A DNA stretch of 64,000 nt from Acidiluteibacter sp963716125 (lineage in GTDB: Bacteria > Bacteroidota > Bacteroidia > Flavobacteriales_E > Vicingaceae): positions 930,001 to 994,000 of the forward strand of contig OY970294.1 of assembly GCA_963716125.1 (NCBI GenBank), written 5' to 3'. Below, in pieces: positions 16,558 to 25,666 of the stretch. Each line of letters begins with the position of its first letter. Position 1 is the stretch's first letter. Position numbers and translations under genes: made by a program. The notes beneath the pieces were generated by a model. The model was not told the origin of the DNA. It made no database searches and saw only the letters and a program-made list of their open reading frames with translations.

Positions 16558-18792
16558 ATGGCAGAAGATACATTGACAGCAGTGACGGTAGAAACCGCAA
16601 AAGAATTAGGATTATTAGCAGAAGAATTTGATCATATTAAAGAAATTTTAGGTAGAACGCCTAATTTCACAGAGTTGAGTATTTACTCAGTAATGTGGTC
16701 AGAGCATTGTTCGTATAAAAATTCTATTACATGGTTGAAAAAACTGCCTAAAGATGGTCCTCATATGTTGGCTAAAGCCGGTGAAGAAAATGCAGGTTTG
16801 GTGGATATAGGGGATGGTTTAGCGTGTGCATTTAAAATAGAATCACACAATCATCCTTCTGCGTTAGAGCCTTTTCAAGGGGCTGCAACTGGTGTAGGTG
16901 GTATCAATAGAGATATTTTTACAATGGGTGCTCGTCCAATTGCTCAATTAAATTCGTTGCGTTTTGGATCTATTGATTTAGATAGAACCAAATGGTTAGT
17001 GAAAGGTGTTGTGAAGGGAATTGGCAGTTATGGAAATGCTTTTGGAATTCCAGTTGTTGGTGGAGAAGTGTTTTTTGATGAGTGTTACAATACCAATCCT
17101 TTAGTAAATGCAATGTCGGCAGGAATAATGAAAGCCGACAAAATGATTTCTGCCACATCATATGGCTTAGGAAATCCAGTTTTTATAGTTGGTTCATCCA
17201 CAGGTAAAGATGGAATTCATGGAGCTGCATTTGCTTCAAAAGATATTACAGAAGATTCTGCCAATGATTTGCCAGCTGTGCAAGTTGGAGATCCATTTCA
17301 AGAAAAATTATTACTAGAAGCTTCATTAGAATTGGCTGAAACCGATGCTATTATCGGAATGCAAGATATGGGAGCTGCTGGTATTACTTGTTCTACTTCT
17401 GAAATGAGTGGGAAAGAAGGTTTTGGAATGAAAATTTATTTAGATAAAGTTCCTTGTCGTCAAGAAGGGATGTTGCCATTTGAAATTTTACTTTCAGAAT
17501 CACAAGAAAGAATGTTAGTGGTGGTGAAGAAAGGAAGAGAAGCTGAGGTAGAAGCTATTTTTGATAAATGGGATTTGAATTGTAAGCAAATTGGCGAAGT
17601 AACTGAAGGTGGACAATTGGAATATTTTATGAATGGTGAATTAGTGGCTCATGTACCTGCTGAATCATTAATTCTTGGTGGTGGTGCTCCAATTTATGAA
17701 AGAGAATATAAAGAACCTGCTTATTTTAAAGAATCACAAAAATTTAAAATTGAAAGTGTTCAAGAACCAAAAGATTTAAAAGAAGTTGCTAAATTTTTAA
17801 TCAATCATCCGAATATAGCATCAAAAAAATGGGTGATTGAGCAATACGATACCATGGTTGGAACTATTAATATGAGTACCAACAAACCAACTGATGCAGG
17901 AATTGTAAATATTAAAGGATTGAATAAAGCTTTGGCATTTACAGTAGATTGTAATGCGCGATATGTAAATGCAAACCCTGAAGAGGGTTGTGCAATTGCA
18001 GTTGCAGAAGCGGCAAGAAATATAGTTTGTTCAGGTGGTGTTCCATCTGCAATTACCAATTGTTTGAATTTTGGTAATCCTTACAATCCTGAAGTTTATT
18101 GGCAGTTTGTAGGAGCTATCAAAGGAATGAAAAAAGCTTGTGAGAAATTTGCAACCCCTGTAACTGGTGGAAATGTAAGTTTTTACAACCAATCTATGCA
18201 AAATGGGGTAGATGTTCCTGTTTTCCCAACACCAACTATTGGTATGATGGGAATTGTTGAAGATAAAAAGCACATTACTTCATTGGCTTTTCAAAATGAA
18301 GGCGATTTGATTTATATGATTGGAGCAGCTCAAAATGATATTAATTCATCTGAGTATTTATATGCATATCACAAAGTGAAGCAATCACCATCTCCTTATT
18401 TTAATTTAGATGAAGAGTATGCATTGCAAAATCAATTGAAACATTTAATTCAAAAAGGAATGATTCAATCAGCTCACGATGTGGCTGATGGTGGATTGTT
18501 CATCACTTTATTTGAAGCGGCTATGCCGAATAACTTAGGATTTGAAATAGATACAGATTCAGATTTCCGTAAGGATGCTTATTTATTTGGTGAAGCTCAA
18601 AGTAGAGTAGTGGTTTCAATCAATCCTGATCAACAAGATGAGTTTATTGAGCATATGACAGCCTCTGGATTAGAATACACTTTCCTTGGTGAAGTAAAAG
18701 GAAAAGATATGTTGATAGATGGAGAGAGTTTTGGAAGCGTAGTAGATAATAAAAAACAATTTGATACTGCATTAGAGAATCGATTGAATTAG
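16558..18792 (+). CDS. purL: Phosphoribosylformylglycinamidine synthase subunit PurL
   Basis: The product has 744 residues from MAEDTLTAVTV. It converts formylglycinamide ribotide to the amidine with ATP and ammonia, the fourth step of purine synthesis. The length fits the small PurL subunit that works with PurS and PurQ; neither of these is in the window. Family motifs are SVMWSEHCSYKNS (residues about 38-51), KIESHNHPSALEPFQGAATGVGG, MQDMGAAGITCS and the second-half repeat AHDVADGGL. The start is placed at 16558, because the promoter boxes lie at 16503-16533. No frameshift is seen. Confidence 0.96.
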   Translation: MAEDTLTAVTVETAKELGLLAEEFDHIKEILGRTPNFTELSIYSVMWSEHCSYKNSITWLKKLPKDGPHMLAKAGEENAGLVDIGDGLACAFKIESHNHPSALEPFQGAATGVGGINRDIFTMGARPIAQLNSLRFGSIDLDRTKWLVKGVVKGIGSYGNAFGIPVVGGEVFFDECYNTNPLVNAMSAGIMKADKMISATSYGLGNPVFIVGSSTGKDGIHGAAFASKDITEDSANDLPAVQVGDPFQEKLLLEASLELAETDAIIGMQDMGAAGITCSTSEMSGKEGFGMKIYLDKVPCRQEGMLPFEILLSESQERMLVVVKKGREAEVEAIFDKWDLNCKQIGEVTEGGQLEYFMNGELVAHVPAESLILGGGAPIYEREYKEPAYFKESQKFKIESVQEPKDLKEVAKFLINHPNIASKKWVIEQYDTMVGTINMSTNKPTDAGIVNIKGLNKALAFTVDCNARYVNANPEEGCAIAVAEAARNIVCSGGVPSAITNCLNFGNPYNPEVYWQFVGAIKGMKKACEKFATPVTGGNVSFYNQSMQNGVDVPVFPTPTIGMMGIVEDKKHITSLAFQNEGDLIYMIGAAQNDINSSEYLYAYHKVKQSPSPYFNLDEEYALQNQLKHLIQKGMIQSAHDVADGGLFITLFEAAMPNNLGFEIDTDSDFRKDAYLFGEAQSRVVVSINPDQQDEFIEHMTASGLEYTFLGEVKGKDMLIDGESFGSVVDNKKQFDTALENRLN

Positions 18793-19161
18793 TTTATTTC
18801 GGTCATCGATTTTTTGGTTATCATGTCGAAGTTTTCAACTTTAAAAACTGACTATCAATCAATTTTAGTAAAAAGTTAAATTTTGAGAAAGTTGTTATAT
18901 AAAAGGAATATTGCTATGACAATTGAAATTTTGACAAAGTTATTTATTTGGATGTTTAATCGAAGAGTATCGCCCTTGAAGAAAATGAATTGAAAATCAA
19001 AGCACAACATTAGGGAGACTGGAAAGCTCTGAAGAATGAAGAGATCATTCAGCCGAACTTATGTTTTGGGAAGAATTTAAATTTTATTTTATTCAAAGGC
19101 TTGATTTTTTCTTTCTTTTTCATCAAGGAAAAAAGAATTCTTTTAAAATAAATAATCTACT
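18793..19161. other. Intergenic stretch, no gene seen
   Basis: This is an AT-rich 369-bp stretch. Near the end there is a weak stem, TTGAT with ATCAA, flanking a T-rich loop, and a palindromic AAAAGAATTCTTTT just before the next gene. No conserved element shared with the rest of the window was found. Confidence 0.4.
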
Positions 19162-19536
19162 ATGCATTTTAGAATAAAATATTATTTACTATTTATTGTT
19201 TTTTTCTCTTTTTGTAATTCATTTTTATTTGCTCAATCAAATTTAATTTCAGGGCAAGTTAATTCTGAGGTTTCTAGTAAAAGTCTTTATAAGGTGAAGC
19301 TACTTTTAATAAATAATTCTAATGTTATTGATTCAACTTTTTCAAATAAATCAGGTTACTTTAAATTTACGGAAGTTGATAATGGTAATTATAAAATTGA
19401 AGCTGTTAAAAAAAAGTATATGCCCAAATTGATTACTGAAATTATTTTAAATGGCAATGAAACATTTCAATATAATATTTATTTGAGTAGAAGAATAAAG
19501 TTAGAAAAAACAAAATGTGTTTTTAAAGATAAATAA
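19162..19536 (+). CDS. Small secreted carboxypeptidase-regulatory-like domain protein
   Basis: The product has 124 residues with a signal peptide (YYLLFIVFFSFCNSFLFAQ). The single mature domain reads ISGQV..., NKSGYFKFTEVDNGNYKIEAVKKKY, the pattern of a carboxypeptidase D regulatory (transthyretin-like) beta-sandwich. This domain usually begins larger outer-membrane proteins; here it stands alone, so it is either a stand-alone module or a remnant. It is followed 10 bases later by the WD40 gene. Confidence 0.75.
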   Translation: MHFRIKYYLLFIVFFSFCNSFLFAQSNLISGQVNSEVSSKSLYKVKLLLINNSNVIDSTFSNKSGYFKFTEVDNGNYKIEAVKKKYMPKLITEIILNGNETFQYNIYLSRRIKLEKTKCVFKDK

Positions 19537-19546
19537 AGATAAAACC

Positions 19547-20452
19547 ATGCCCAAACAACTACAATTCGTAAAAGAATACAAACTACATCAAGCAGCTATT
19601 TATTGTTTGGAGCAAGGATTGCAACCACATTTATTTTATTCTGCAGGCTCAGATCGTAAAGTGATTGAATGGAATGTAGAGACTGATGAACACAAAGTAG
19701 TTGCACAAATTCCTTCAATGATTGTTGCTTTGTGTCTTCTTCCTAAAGCTAATTTATTATTAGTTGGACAAAGTGTAGGAGGAATTCATATCTTAGATCT
19801 TGCCGATAAAAAAGAGTTAAAGTTATTAGCCTTACATAATGGGTATATTTTTGATATTCAATTTAATGAATTGCTCAATCAAATTTATGTAGCTTCAGGA
19901 GATGGAAGTTTTTCTGTTTGGGATGCTACCACTTTCGAACTTATTCATCATCAAAAACTAACAGAAAAAAAAATCCGTCAATTGGCATTTTCTAATAGTA
20001 GAAATGAGTTGGCTGTGGGATGTGGTGATGGTAAACTTCATTTGATTAATCTGAAGAATTTTGAGACCAAAAATATTTTAGAACATACCTCATCGGTTAA
20101 TTCATTGTTGTATGTCAATAATGATTCTCAATTGCTAGTAGGAGAAAAAGAGGCTTATCTAAATCTTTGGGATTTGATGATTTACAATAAAATCAAAAGC
20201 ATTCCGGCACACAATTGGGCTATTTATTCGATAAAAGCTCATAAAGATGAAGCTTGTTTTTATACAGCAAGCAGAGATAAAACAATAAAAGTGTGGGCTT
20301 TAGAAAATTTAGAACCTATACAAAGAATACAAATTCCAAAAATGCCAGGTCATACACATTCTGTAAATGCTCTTTTACCAATCGATTTCAAAAACTATTT
20401 AATCAGTGCCGGCGACGACCGAAAAATAAAAGTGTGGCAATTAGTAAGCTGA
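19547..20452 (+). CDS. WD40 repeat protein
   Basis: The product has 301 residues made of about seven WD40-type blades, for example LFYSAGSDRKVIEWNV, IYVASGDGSFSVWDATTF, CFYTASRDKTIKVWALEN and YLISAGDDRKIKVWQLVS. There is no signal peptide, so it is cytoplasmic and probably a protein-protein scaffold. I chose the ATG at 19547 (MPKQLQF); the earlier ATG at 19517 lies inside the upstream gene. Partner and process are unknown. Confidence 0.9.
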   Translation: MPKQLQFVKEYKLHQAAIYCLEQGLQPHLFYSAGSDRKVIEWNVETDEHKVVAQIPSMIVALCLLPKANLLLVGQSVGGIHILDLADKKELKLLALHNGYIFDIQFNELLNQIYVASGDGSFSVWDATTFELIHHQKLTEKKIRQLAFSNSRNELAVGCGDGKLHLINLKNFETKNILEHTSSVNSLLYVNNDSQLLVGEKEAYLNLWDLMIYNKIKSIPAHNWAIYSIKAHKDEACFYTASRDKTIKVWALENLEPIQRIQIPKMPGHTHSVNALLPIDFKNYLISAGDDRKIKVWQLVS

Positions 20453-20574
20453 TATTTAAAAATGTTAATTCTTAAATAGTTGATTATCAATAGATAAATT
20501 TAGGCCAAAGTCTAACATCTAGTTTCTAAAGTCTAGCTCTAATGTTCTACCTTTAAAGCTGTCCTAATTCTTTT

Positions 20575-20582
20575 TATCTTTG
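20575..20582 (+). promoter_or_regulatory. -7 element upstream of pheT
   Basis: TATCTTTG matches TAnnTTTG and lies 27 bases before the pheT ATG. The -33 position has TTT rather than TTG. Confidence 0.6.
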
Positions 20583-20609
20583 TGCACTTAATTTTTTGAT
20601 TTCTCATTT

Positions 20610-23039
20610 ATGAAAATAGCTTACAGCTGGTTGCGCAATTACATTAAAGCAGATTTTACTCCTCAAGAAGTTTCTACTTACTTGACTGATTGTGGTTTGG
20701 AAGTAGAAGGTTTGGAAGAAGTAGAAACTGTAAAAGGTGGTTTGAAAGGAATTGTTATTGGTGAGGTTTTAACTAAAGTAAAACATCCTGATGCCGATAA
20801 ATTGAATTGTACCACTGTAAATATCGGAGGAGATGAACCTTTAAACATTGTTTGCGGTGCTCCCAATGTTGAAGTAGGACAAAAAGTGGTGATTTCTACC
20901 GTTGGTGCTACTTTATACCCATCTGAAGGTAAACCGTTCGAAATCAAAAAATCAAAAATTAGAGGGGAAGTTTCTGAAGGAATGATTTGTGCAGAAGATG
21001 AAATTGGCTTAGGCCAAGGTCATGATGGAATTATGGTGTTGGACAATTCTGCAGTGGTAGGAACTCCGGCGGCTTCTTATTTTAAAGTAGAAAGCGATTG
21101 GATGATTGAAATAGGTTTAACTCCTAATCGTGCGGATGCAGCTTCTCATTATGGTGTAGCTAGAGATTTAGTGGCAGTTTTAAAACGTTATGATAAAAAA
21201 GCGGAGTTAATTAAACCCTCAGTTGATCAATTTAAGGTTGATAATCAAGAAAGAACTATTTCAGTTAAAATTGAAGACACAGAAGCATGTCCTCGTTATT
21301 CTTCATTAACTATTTCAGGAGTTGAAGTGAAAGAAAGTCCATCATGGTTGAAAAATCATTTATTGACGATAGGAGCAAAGCCAATTAATAATGTAGTGGA
21401 TGTTACAAATTATGTTTTGCATGAGTTAGGGCAGCCTTTACATGCTTTTGATGCCGATAAAATTGTTGGTGATGAGGTTATTGTAAAGCAATTACCCAAC
21501 CAAACCAAATTCATTACTTTGGATGGAGTAGAGCGTCAATTAAATGAAAATGACTTGATGATATGCAATGCCCAAGAAGGAATGTGTATTGCAGGTGTAT
21601 TTGGAGGAGAAAAATGTGGTGTAAAATCAACTACTAAAAATGTATTTTTAGAAAGTGCTTATTTTAATCCTGTGAGCATCAGAAAAACAGCGAAAAGACA
21701 TGGATTGAATACAGATGCTTCTTTTAGATACGAGAGAGGAACCGATCCTAATATTACTGTTTATGCTTTGAAAAGAGCTGCATTGCTGATTCAAGAATTA
21801 GCAGGTGGAAAGATTAGTAGTGAAATCAATGATATTTATCCAGATCCAATAAAAGATTTTGAATTTGACTTTTCAATTGCAAAATGCAATCAAATAATTG
21901 GTCAAGAAATAGAGAGATCAATTATAAAGCAAATCTTTGTCGATTTAGAGATTAAAATTATTTCTGAAGATGGAGATGTATTAAAATTAGCTGTTCCACC
22001 ATATAGAGTAGATGTTCAAAGGGAAATTGATGTAATTGAAGAAGTTTTGAGAATTTACGGTTACAATCATATCAAAATGCCTGATTTTTTAAAATCTTCA
22101 TTGTCTTTTGCACAAAAACCCGATTTTGAAGGTTTACAAAATGAAGTTTCCAATTTATTATCTAATAATGGGTTTTTTGAAATCTGGAATAACTCTTTAA
22201 GTTCAGCGAATTACTATAAAAAGGAAGATGAATTAATTGAAGACGTTGTTGAAATTTTAAATCCATTGAGCTCAGATTTAGGAGTAATGCGTCAAAACTT
22301 ATTGTATGGAGCATTAGATACGCTACGTTACAATATAAATAGAAAATCAGACAGCTTAAAGTTGTATGAATTTGGCAAAACTTATTTCAAAGCAAATGAA
22401 GGTAAGTTCAAAGAAATTAAAAAATTAGGGTTATTCCTTACGGGAAATAATAAAGTTGAAAATTGGCAATCACCAACTGAAAAGACAGATTTTAATGTAT
22501 TGAAAAATGCGGTAGAATTGACAATCCAAAAGCTAAAGTTGAAAGGTCATTTGGAAGTTAATGAAATGAAAAATGAGCAATTTACTTATGGTTTGTCATA
22601 TACTTTAAATAAAAGACCTTTAGTAGAGTTAGGTGCATTAAATAAAAATATTTTAAAACAATTTGATATTTCTCAAGAGGTATTCTATGCCGATTTCAAT
22701 TGGACAAATGTTTTAAAATTAGTTCCAGTGAAAGAGATTCAATACAAAGCTATTTCTAAATTTCCATCCGTAAGAAGAGATTTAGCATTGTTGCTTGATG
22801 AAAAAATAGATTTTTCACAGATTGAGCAATTGGCATTCAAACAAGAGCGAAAGTTATTGCAGAAAGTGAATTTGTTTGATGTTTATCAAGGTAAAAACTT
22901 AGCTGAAGGTAAAAAATCTTATGGTGTGAGTTTTATGTTTGGTGACGATTCTAAAACACTAACTGACCAACAGGTAGAAAAAGTGATGGACAAATTAATT
23001 AAGTCCTATCAAAATGAATTGGGAGCGGAGCTACGCTAA
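20610..23039 (+). CDS. pheT: Phenylalanine--tRNA ligase beta subunit
   Basis: The product has 809 residues. The beta subunit of the PheST tetramer binds tRNA and edits mis-charged tyrosine. Domain order is visible. The N-terminus MKIAYSWLRNYI leads into the OB-fold tRNA-binding domain at about residues 45-150 (GEVLTKVKHPDADKLN, NIVCGAPNV). B3/B4 editing follows at about 215-400 (NNVVDVTNYVLHELGQPLHAFD, RYERGTDP), then B5 at about 410-480. The C-terminal anticodon-binding FDX-ACB domain is FPSVRRDLALLLDE...YQGKNLAEGKKSYGVSF. pheS is not adjacent. Confidence 0.97.
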   Translation: MKIAYSWLRNYIKADFTPQEVSTYLTDCGLEVEGLEEVETVKGGLKGIVIGEVLTKVKHPDADKLNCTTVNIGGDEPLNIVCGAPNVEVGQKVVISTVGATLYPSEGKPFEIKKSKIRGEVSEGMICAEDEIGLGQGHDGIMVLDNSAVVGTPAASYFKVESDWMIEIGLTPNRADAASHYGVARDLVAVLKRYDKKAELIKPSVDQFKVDNQERTISVKIEDTEACPRYSSLTISGVEVKESPSWLKNHLLTIGAKPINNVVDVTNYVLHELGQPLHAFDADKIVGDEVIVKQLPNQTKFITLDGVERQLNENDLMICNAQEGMCIAGVFGGEKCGVKSTTKNVFLESAYFNPVSIRKTAKRHGLNTDASFRYERGTDPNITVYALKRAALLIQELAGGKISSEINDIYPDPIKDFEFDFSIAKCNQIIGQEIERSIIKQIFVDLEIKIISEDGDVLKLAVPPYRVDVQREIDVIEEVLRIYGYNHIKMPDFLKSSLSFAQKPDFEGLQNEVSNLLSNNGFFEIWNNSLSSANYYKKEDELIEDVVEILNPLSSDLGVMRQNLLYGALDTLRYNINRKSDSLKLYEFGKTYFKANEGKFKEIKKLGLFLTGNNKVENWQSPTEKTDFNVLKNAVELTIQKLKLKGHLEVNEMKNEQFTYGLSYTLNKRPLVELGALNKNILKQFDISQEVFYADFNWTNVLKLVPVKEIQYKAISKFPSVRRDLALLLDEKIDFSQIEQLAFKQERKLLQKVNLFDVYQGKNLAEGKKSYGVSFMFGDDSKTLTDQQVEKVMDKLIKSYQNELGAELR

Positions 23040-23250
23040 TTAATTTAACAATGATTTAATGAAACAATGAATTAATTGGAAATTGCTTACGCAATTTCGT
23101 GTTTGGATAAGTAAAGTAGGTTTGATATAGTAAGAATACTTTTTCCTTTTTTGAAATAGAATCAAAGGTTGTCGAGTGATCCGATATAAACCGATTTTTC
23201 GTTCCATATCGGATTGTATCGTCACGAAGCGTCGTGACGCCCTTTATTCC
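23040..23250. other. Convergent intergenic region with three hairpins
   Basis: Between pheT and hutU there are three strong stems. GAAATTGC with GCAATTTC (23079-23098) lies just after pheT. ATCCGATAT with ATATCGGAT lies at 23179-23214. CGTCACGA with TCGTGACG lies at 23220-23239. The last two belong to the 3'-end palindromic element of the hutU strand. No gene is seen. Confidence 0.6.
23160..23246 (-). repeat. 3'-end palindromic element, copy 2
   Basis: Read on the minus strand it starts TAAAGGGCGTCACGA a few bases after the hutU stop, contains the palindromic stem at 23220-23239 and ends in GGATCACTCGACAACCTTTG. Both ends match copy 1 (8301-8397) and its internal hairpin is partly different. 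Orientation is the same as the gene it follows. Confidence 0.75.
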
Positions 23251-25263
23251 TCAAAACAACCCTTCAATATCCTCATCATCTGCAAAATTTGGAATTGTAA
23301 CCTTTAATAAAGGTTCGGCTTCCATAGCGCGTTTAATGGCAAAAACAGCTCCTTCATTCCTAGCCCAATTTCTGCGGGCAATACCATTATTGACATCCCA
23401 ATGAAGCATAGATTTTAAGCGTCTTTCGCTGTCTTGGCTGCCGTCTAGCATCATACCAAAACCTCCGTTAATTACTTCTCCCCAACCAACTCCACCGCCA
23501 TTGTGAATGCTCACCCAAGTAGCTCCTCTAAATGAATCTCCAATTACATTTTGAATCGCCATATCAGCAGTAAACTGCGAACCATCATAAATATTAGAAG
23601 TTTCTCTGTAAGGAGAATCTGTTCCTGAAACATCGTGATGATCTCTACCTAAAATAATTGGAGCAGATAATTTTCCTGAAGCAACTGCTTTGTTAAAAGC
23701 TGCTGCTATTTTCATTCTACCTTCTGCATCCGCATATAAAATTCTTGCCTGTGACCCAACTACTAATTTGTTGGTTTTTGCTGCTTTAATCCAAGTGATA
23801 TTGTCTTGCATTTGCTGCTTTATTTCATTTGGCGCAGTTTTAGACATTTCTTCTAAAATTTCAGTGGCAATTTGATCGGTAATGTCCAAATCTTTTGGAT
23901 CGTTGGAAGCACAAACCCATCTAAAAGGTCCAAAACCGAAATCAAAACACATGGGTCCCATAATATCTTGAACATAAGAGGAGTATTTAAATTCAGTTTC
24001 ATTCTTCATGATATCTGCACCAGCTCTGCTTGCTTCCAAAAGAAAGGCATTTCCATAATCGAAAAAGTACATTCCTTTTGCTGCTAATTTATTAATTGCC
24101 GCTGCATGTCTTACTAAAGTTGCTTGAACGGCTGCTTTAAATTTTTCAGGCTCTTCTGCCATCATTGTATTGGCAGTTTCAAAATCTATTCCAACAGGAT
24201 AATAACCACCTGCCCAAGGATTGTGCAAAGAGGTTTGATCTGAACCTAAATCGACATGAAATTCTACTTCGGCTAATTTTTCCCATAAATCCACAATATT
24301 TCCTTGATAGACCAAGGAAACTGCTTCTTTGTTATGTTGTGCTTTTTTAGTCCTTTCAATTAATTGGTCTAAATCGGTAAAAACTTCATCCACCCAACCT
24401 TGTGAATGTCTAGTATGAGTTGCTTTTGGATTTATCTCAGCGGTAATACTCACAGCTCCGGCTATTTTAGCAGCTTTGGGTTGTGCACCCGACATTCCAC
24501 CTAAACCAGCTGTTACAAATAATTTACCTCCAATTCCATCATCTGGAGTTTTGGCAATTTTCCTTGCTGCATTTAAAACTGTTATTGTTGTTCCATGTAC
24601 AATTCCTTGTGGTCCAATGTACATAAATGAGCCGGCAGTCATCTGACCATATTGACTTACGCCTAAAGCATTAAATTTTTCCCAATCATCCGCCTTGCTG
24701 TAGTTGGGTATCACCATTCCATTGGTTACTACCACTCTTGGTGCATCTTTGTGAGAAGGAAACAAACCCATTGCATGACCTGAATACAAAACTAAAGTTT
24801 GTTCGTCGGTCATTTCTGCCAAATATTTCATGCACAATAGGTACTGTGCCCAATTTTGGAAGACCGCTCCATTTCCCCCGTAAGTAATTAATTCATGAGG
24901 ATGCTGTGCTACGGCATAATCTAAATTATTACTCAACATGAGCATAATTCCTGCAGCTTGTTTAGACTGATGTGGAAAATCTTGAAAATGACGTGCTTTT
25001 AGTGTGTAATCAGGGCGATAACGATACATATAGATTCTACCGTAAGTTTTAAGCTCTTCTGCAAATTCTAATGCCAACTCTTTATGTTGAGCTTTTGGAA
25101 AATACCTCAAAGCATTTTTTAGCGCTAACTTTTTCTCTTCTTGGTTTAGTATATCTTTTCGCTTTGGGGCGTGATTAATATCGGCTTCGTAAACTTTTTT
25201 TGAAGGAATTTGGGCTGGTATCCCTGCTAAAATTGCTTCTTTAAAACTTTGTATATCTGTCAT
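23251..25263 (-). CDS. hutU: Urocanate hydratase
   Basis: The product has 670 residues. It converts urocanate to imidazolonepropionate using tightly bound NAD+, the second step of histidine degradation. The NAD-binding loop TAGLGGMSGAQPKAAKIAG is clear, as are LYSGHAMGLFPSH, RDHHDVSGTDSPYRET and SIHNGGGVGWGEVINGGFGM. It is about 110 residues longer than the Pseudomonas-type enzyme (about 560), the long form I know from Bacteroidota. Other hut genes are not in the window. A DUF5522 gene lies 3 bp upstream and a palindromic element follows the stop. Confidence 0.96.
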   Translation of the reverse strand: MTDIQSFKEAILAGIPAQIPSKKVYEADINHAPKRKDILNQEEKKLALKNALRYFPKAQHKELALEFAEELKTYGRIYMYRYRPDYTLKARHFQDFPHQSKQAAGIMLMLSNNLDYAVAQHPHELITYGGNGAVFQNWAQYLLCMKYLAEMTDEQTLVLYSGHAMGLFPSHKDAPRVVVTNGMVIPNYSKADDWEKFNALGVSQYGQMTAGSFMYIGPQGIVHGTTITVLNAARKIAKTPDDGIGGKLFVTAGLGGMSGAQPKAAKIAGAVSITAEINPKATHTRHSQGWVDEVFTDLDQLIERTKKAQHNKEAVSLVYQGNIVDLWEKLAEVEFHVDLGSDQTSLHNPWAGGYYPVGIDFETANTMMAEEPEKFKAAVQATLVRHAAAINKLAAKGMYFFDYGNAFLLEASRAGADIMKNETEFKYSSYVQDIMGPMCFDFGFGPFRWVCASNDPKDLDITDQIATEILEEMSKTAPNEIKQQMQDNITWIKAAKTNKLVVGSQARILYADAEGRMKIAAAFNKAVASGKLSAPIILGRDHHDVSGTDSPYRETSNIYDGSQFTADMAIQNVIGDSFRGATWVSIHNGGGVGWGEVINGGFGMMLDGSQDSERRLKSMLHWDVNNGIARRNWARNEGAVFAIKRAMEAEPLLKVTIPNFADDEDIEGLF

Positions 25264-25266
25264 TTA

Positions 25267-25449
25267 TTATATCTTTTTTTTACTCGTTAGTCTGGATGAC
25301 TTATTAAATCCATAAGGGCAATGCTTGCAACCATTTTTGCAACAATAGCCTCTCTTTAAGTGATATTTCTCTGTGAAAACAATATAACCTTCTTTAGATT
25401 GATAATAATCCTCTTTGGCTAATTTATTAAATGGGGAAAACTCTTCCAT
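25267..25449 (-). CDS. DUF5522-type small cysteine protein
   Basis: The product has 60 residues. The core motif HLKRGYCCKNGCKHCPYGF has four to five cysteines in a CC..GC.HCP pattern, typical of a small metal-binding protein and recognisable as DUF5522. It ends in a basic tail. It lies 3 bases upstream of hutU, so the two form an operon. Function is unknown. Confidence 0.85.
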   Translation of the reverse strand: MEEFSPFNKLAKEDYYQSKEGYIVFTEKYHLKRGYCCKNGCKHCPYGFNKSSRLTSKKKI

Positions 25450-25594
25450 GGCTTTTAATTGACTGACAAAATTAAGGATAAGGTGGCAATAAGAAAAAGA
25501 TTCATTTTGTGAAAGTCAAAAACATTTTTTTTATAATTTTACCATTTTCCAAATTTTTTAATTATCTTTAACAAATAAATTAAATTTTGCAAAT

Positions 25595-25666
25595 ATGAAA
25601 CATCCACAAAACATCCACAAAACATCCACAAAACATCCACAAAACATCCACAAAACATCCACGGTA
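25595..25666 (+). repeat. Six-copy 11-bp tandem repeat at the start of the tyrosinase gene
   Basis: CATCCACAAAA recurs with starts at 25601, 25612, 25623, 25634, 25645 and 25656 (period 11), directly after an ATG at 25595. With six copies this ATG is out of frame with the signal peptide and tyrosinase domain. With one, four or seven copies it would be in frame. With a single copy the reading is MKHPRYKLLFLVFIFLVPLF, a perfect signal peptide. Confidence 0.9.
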
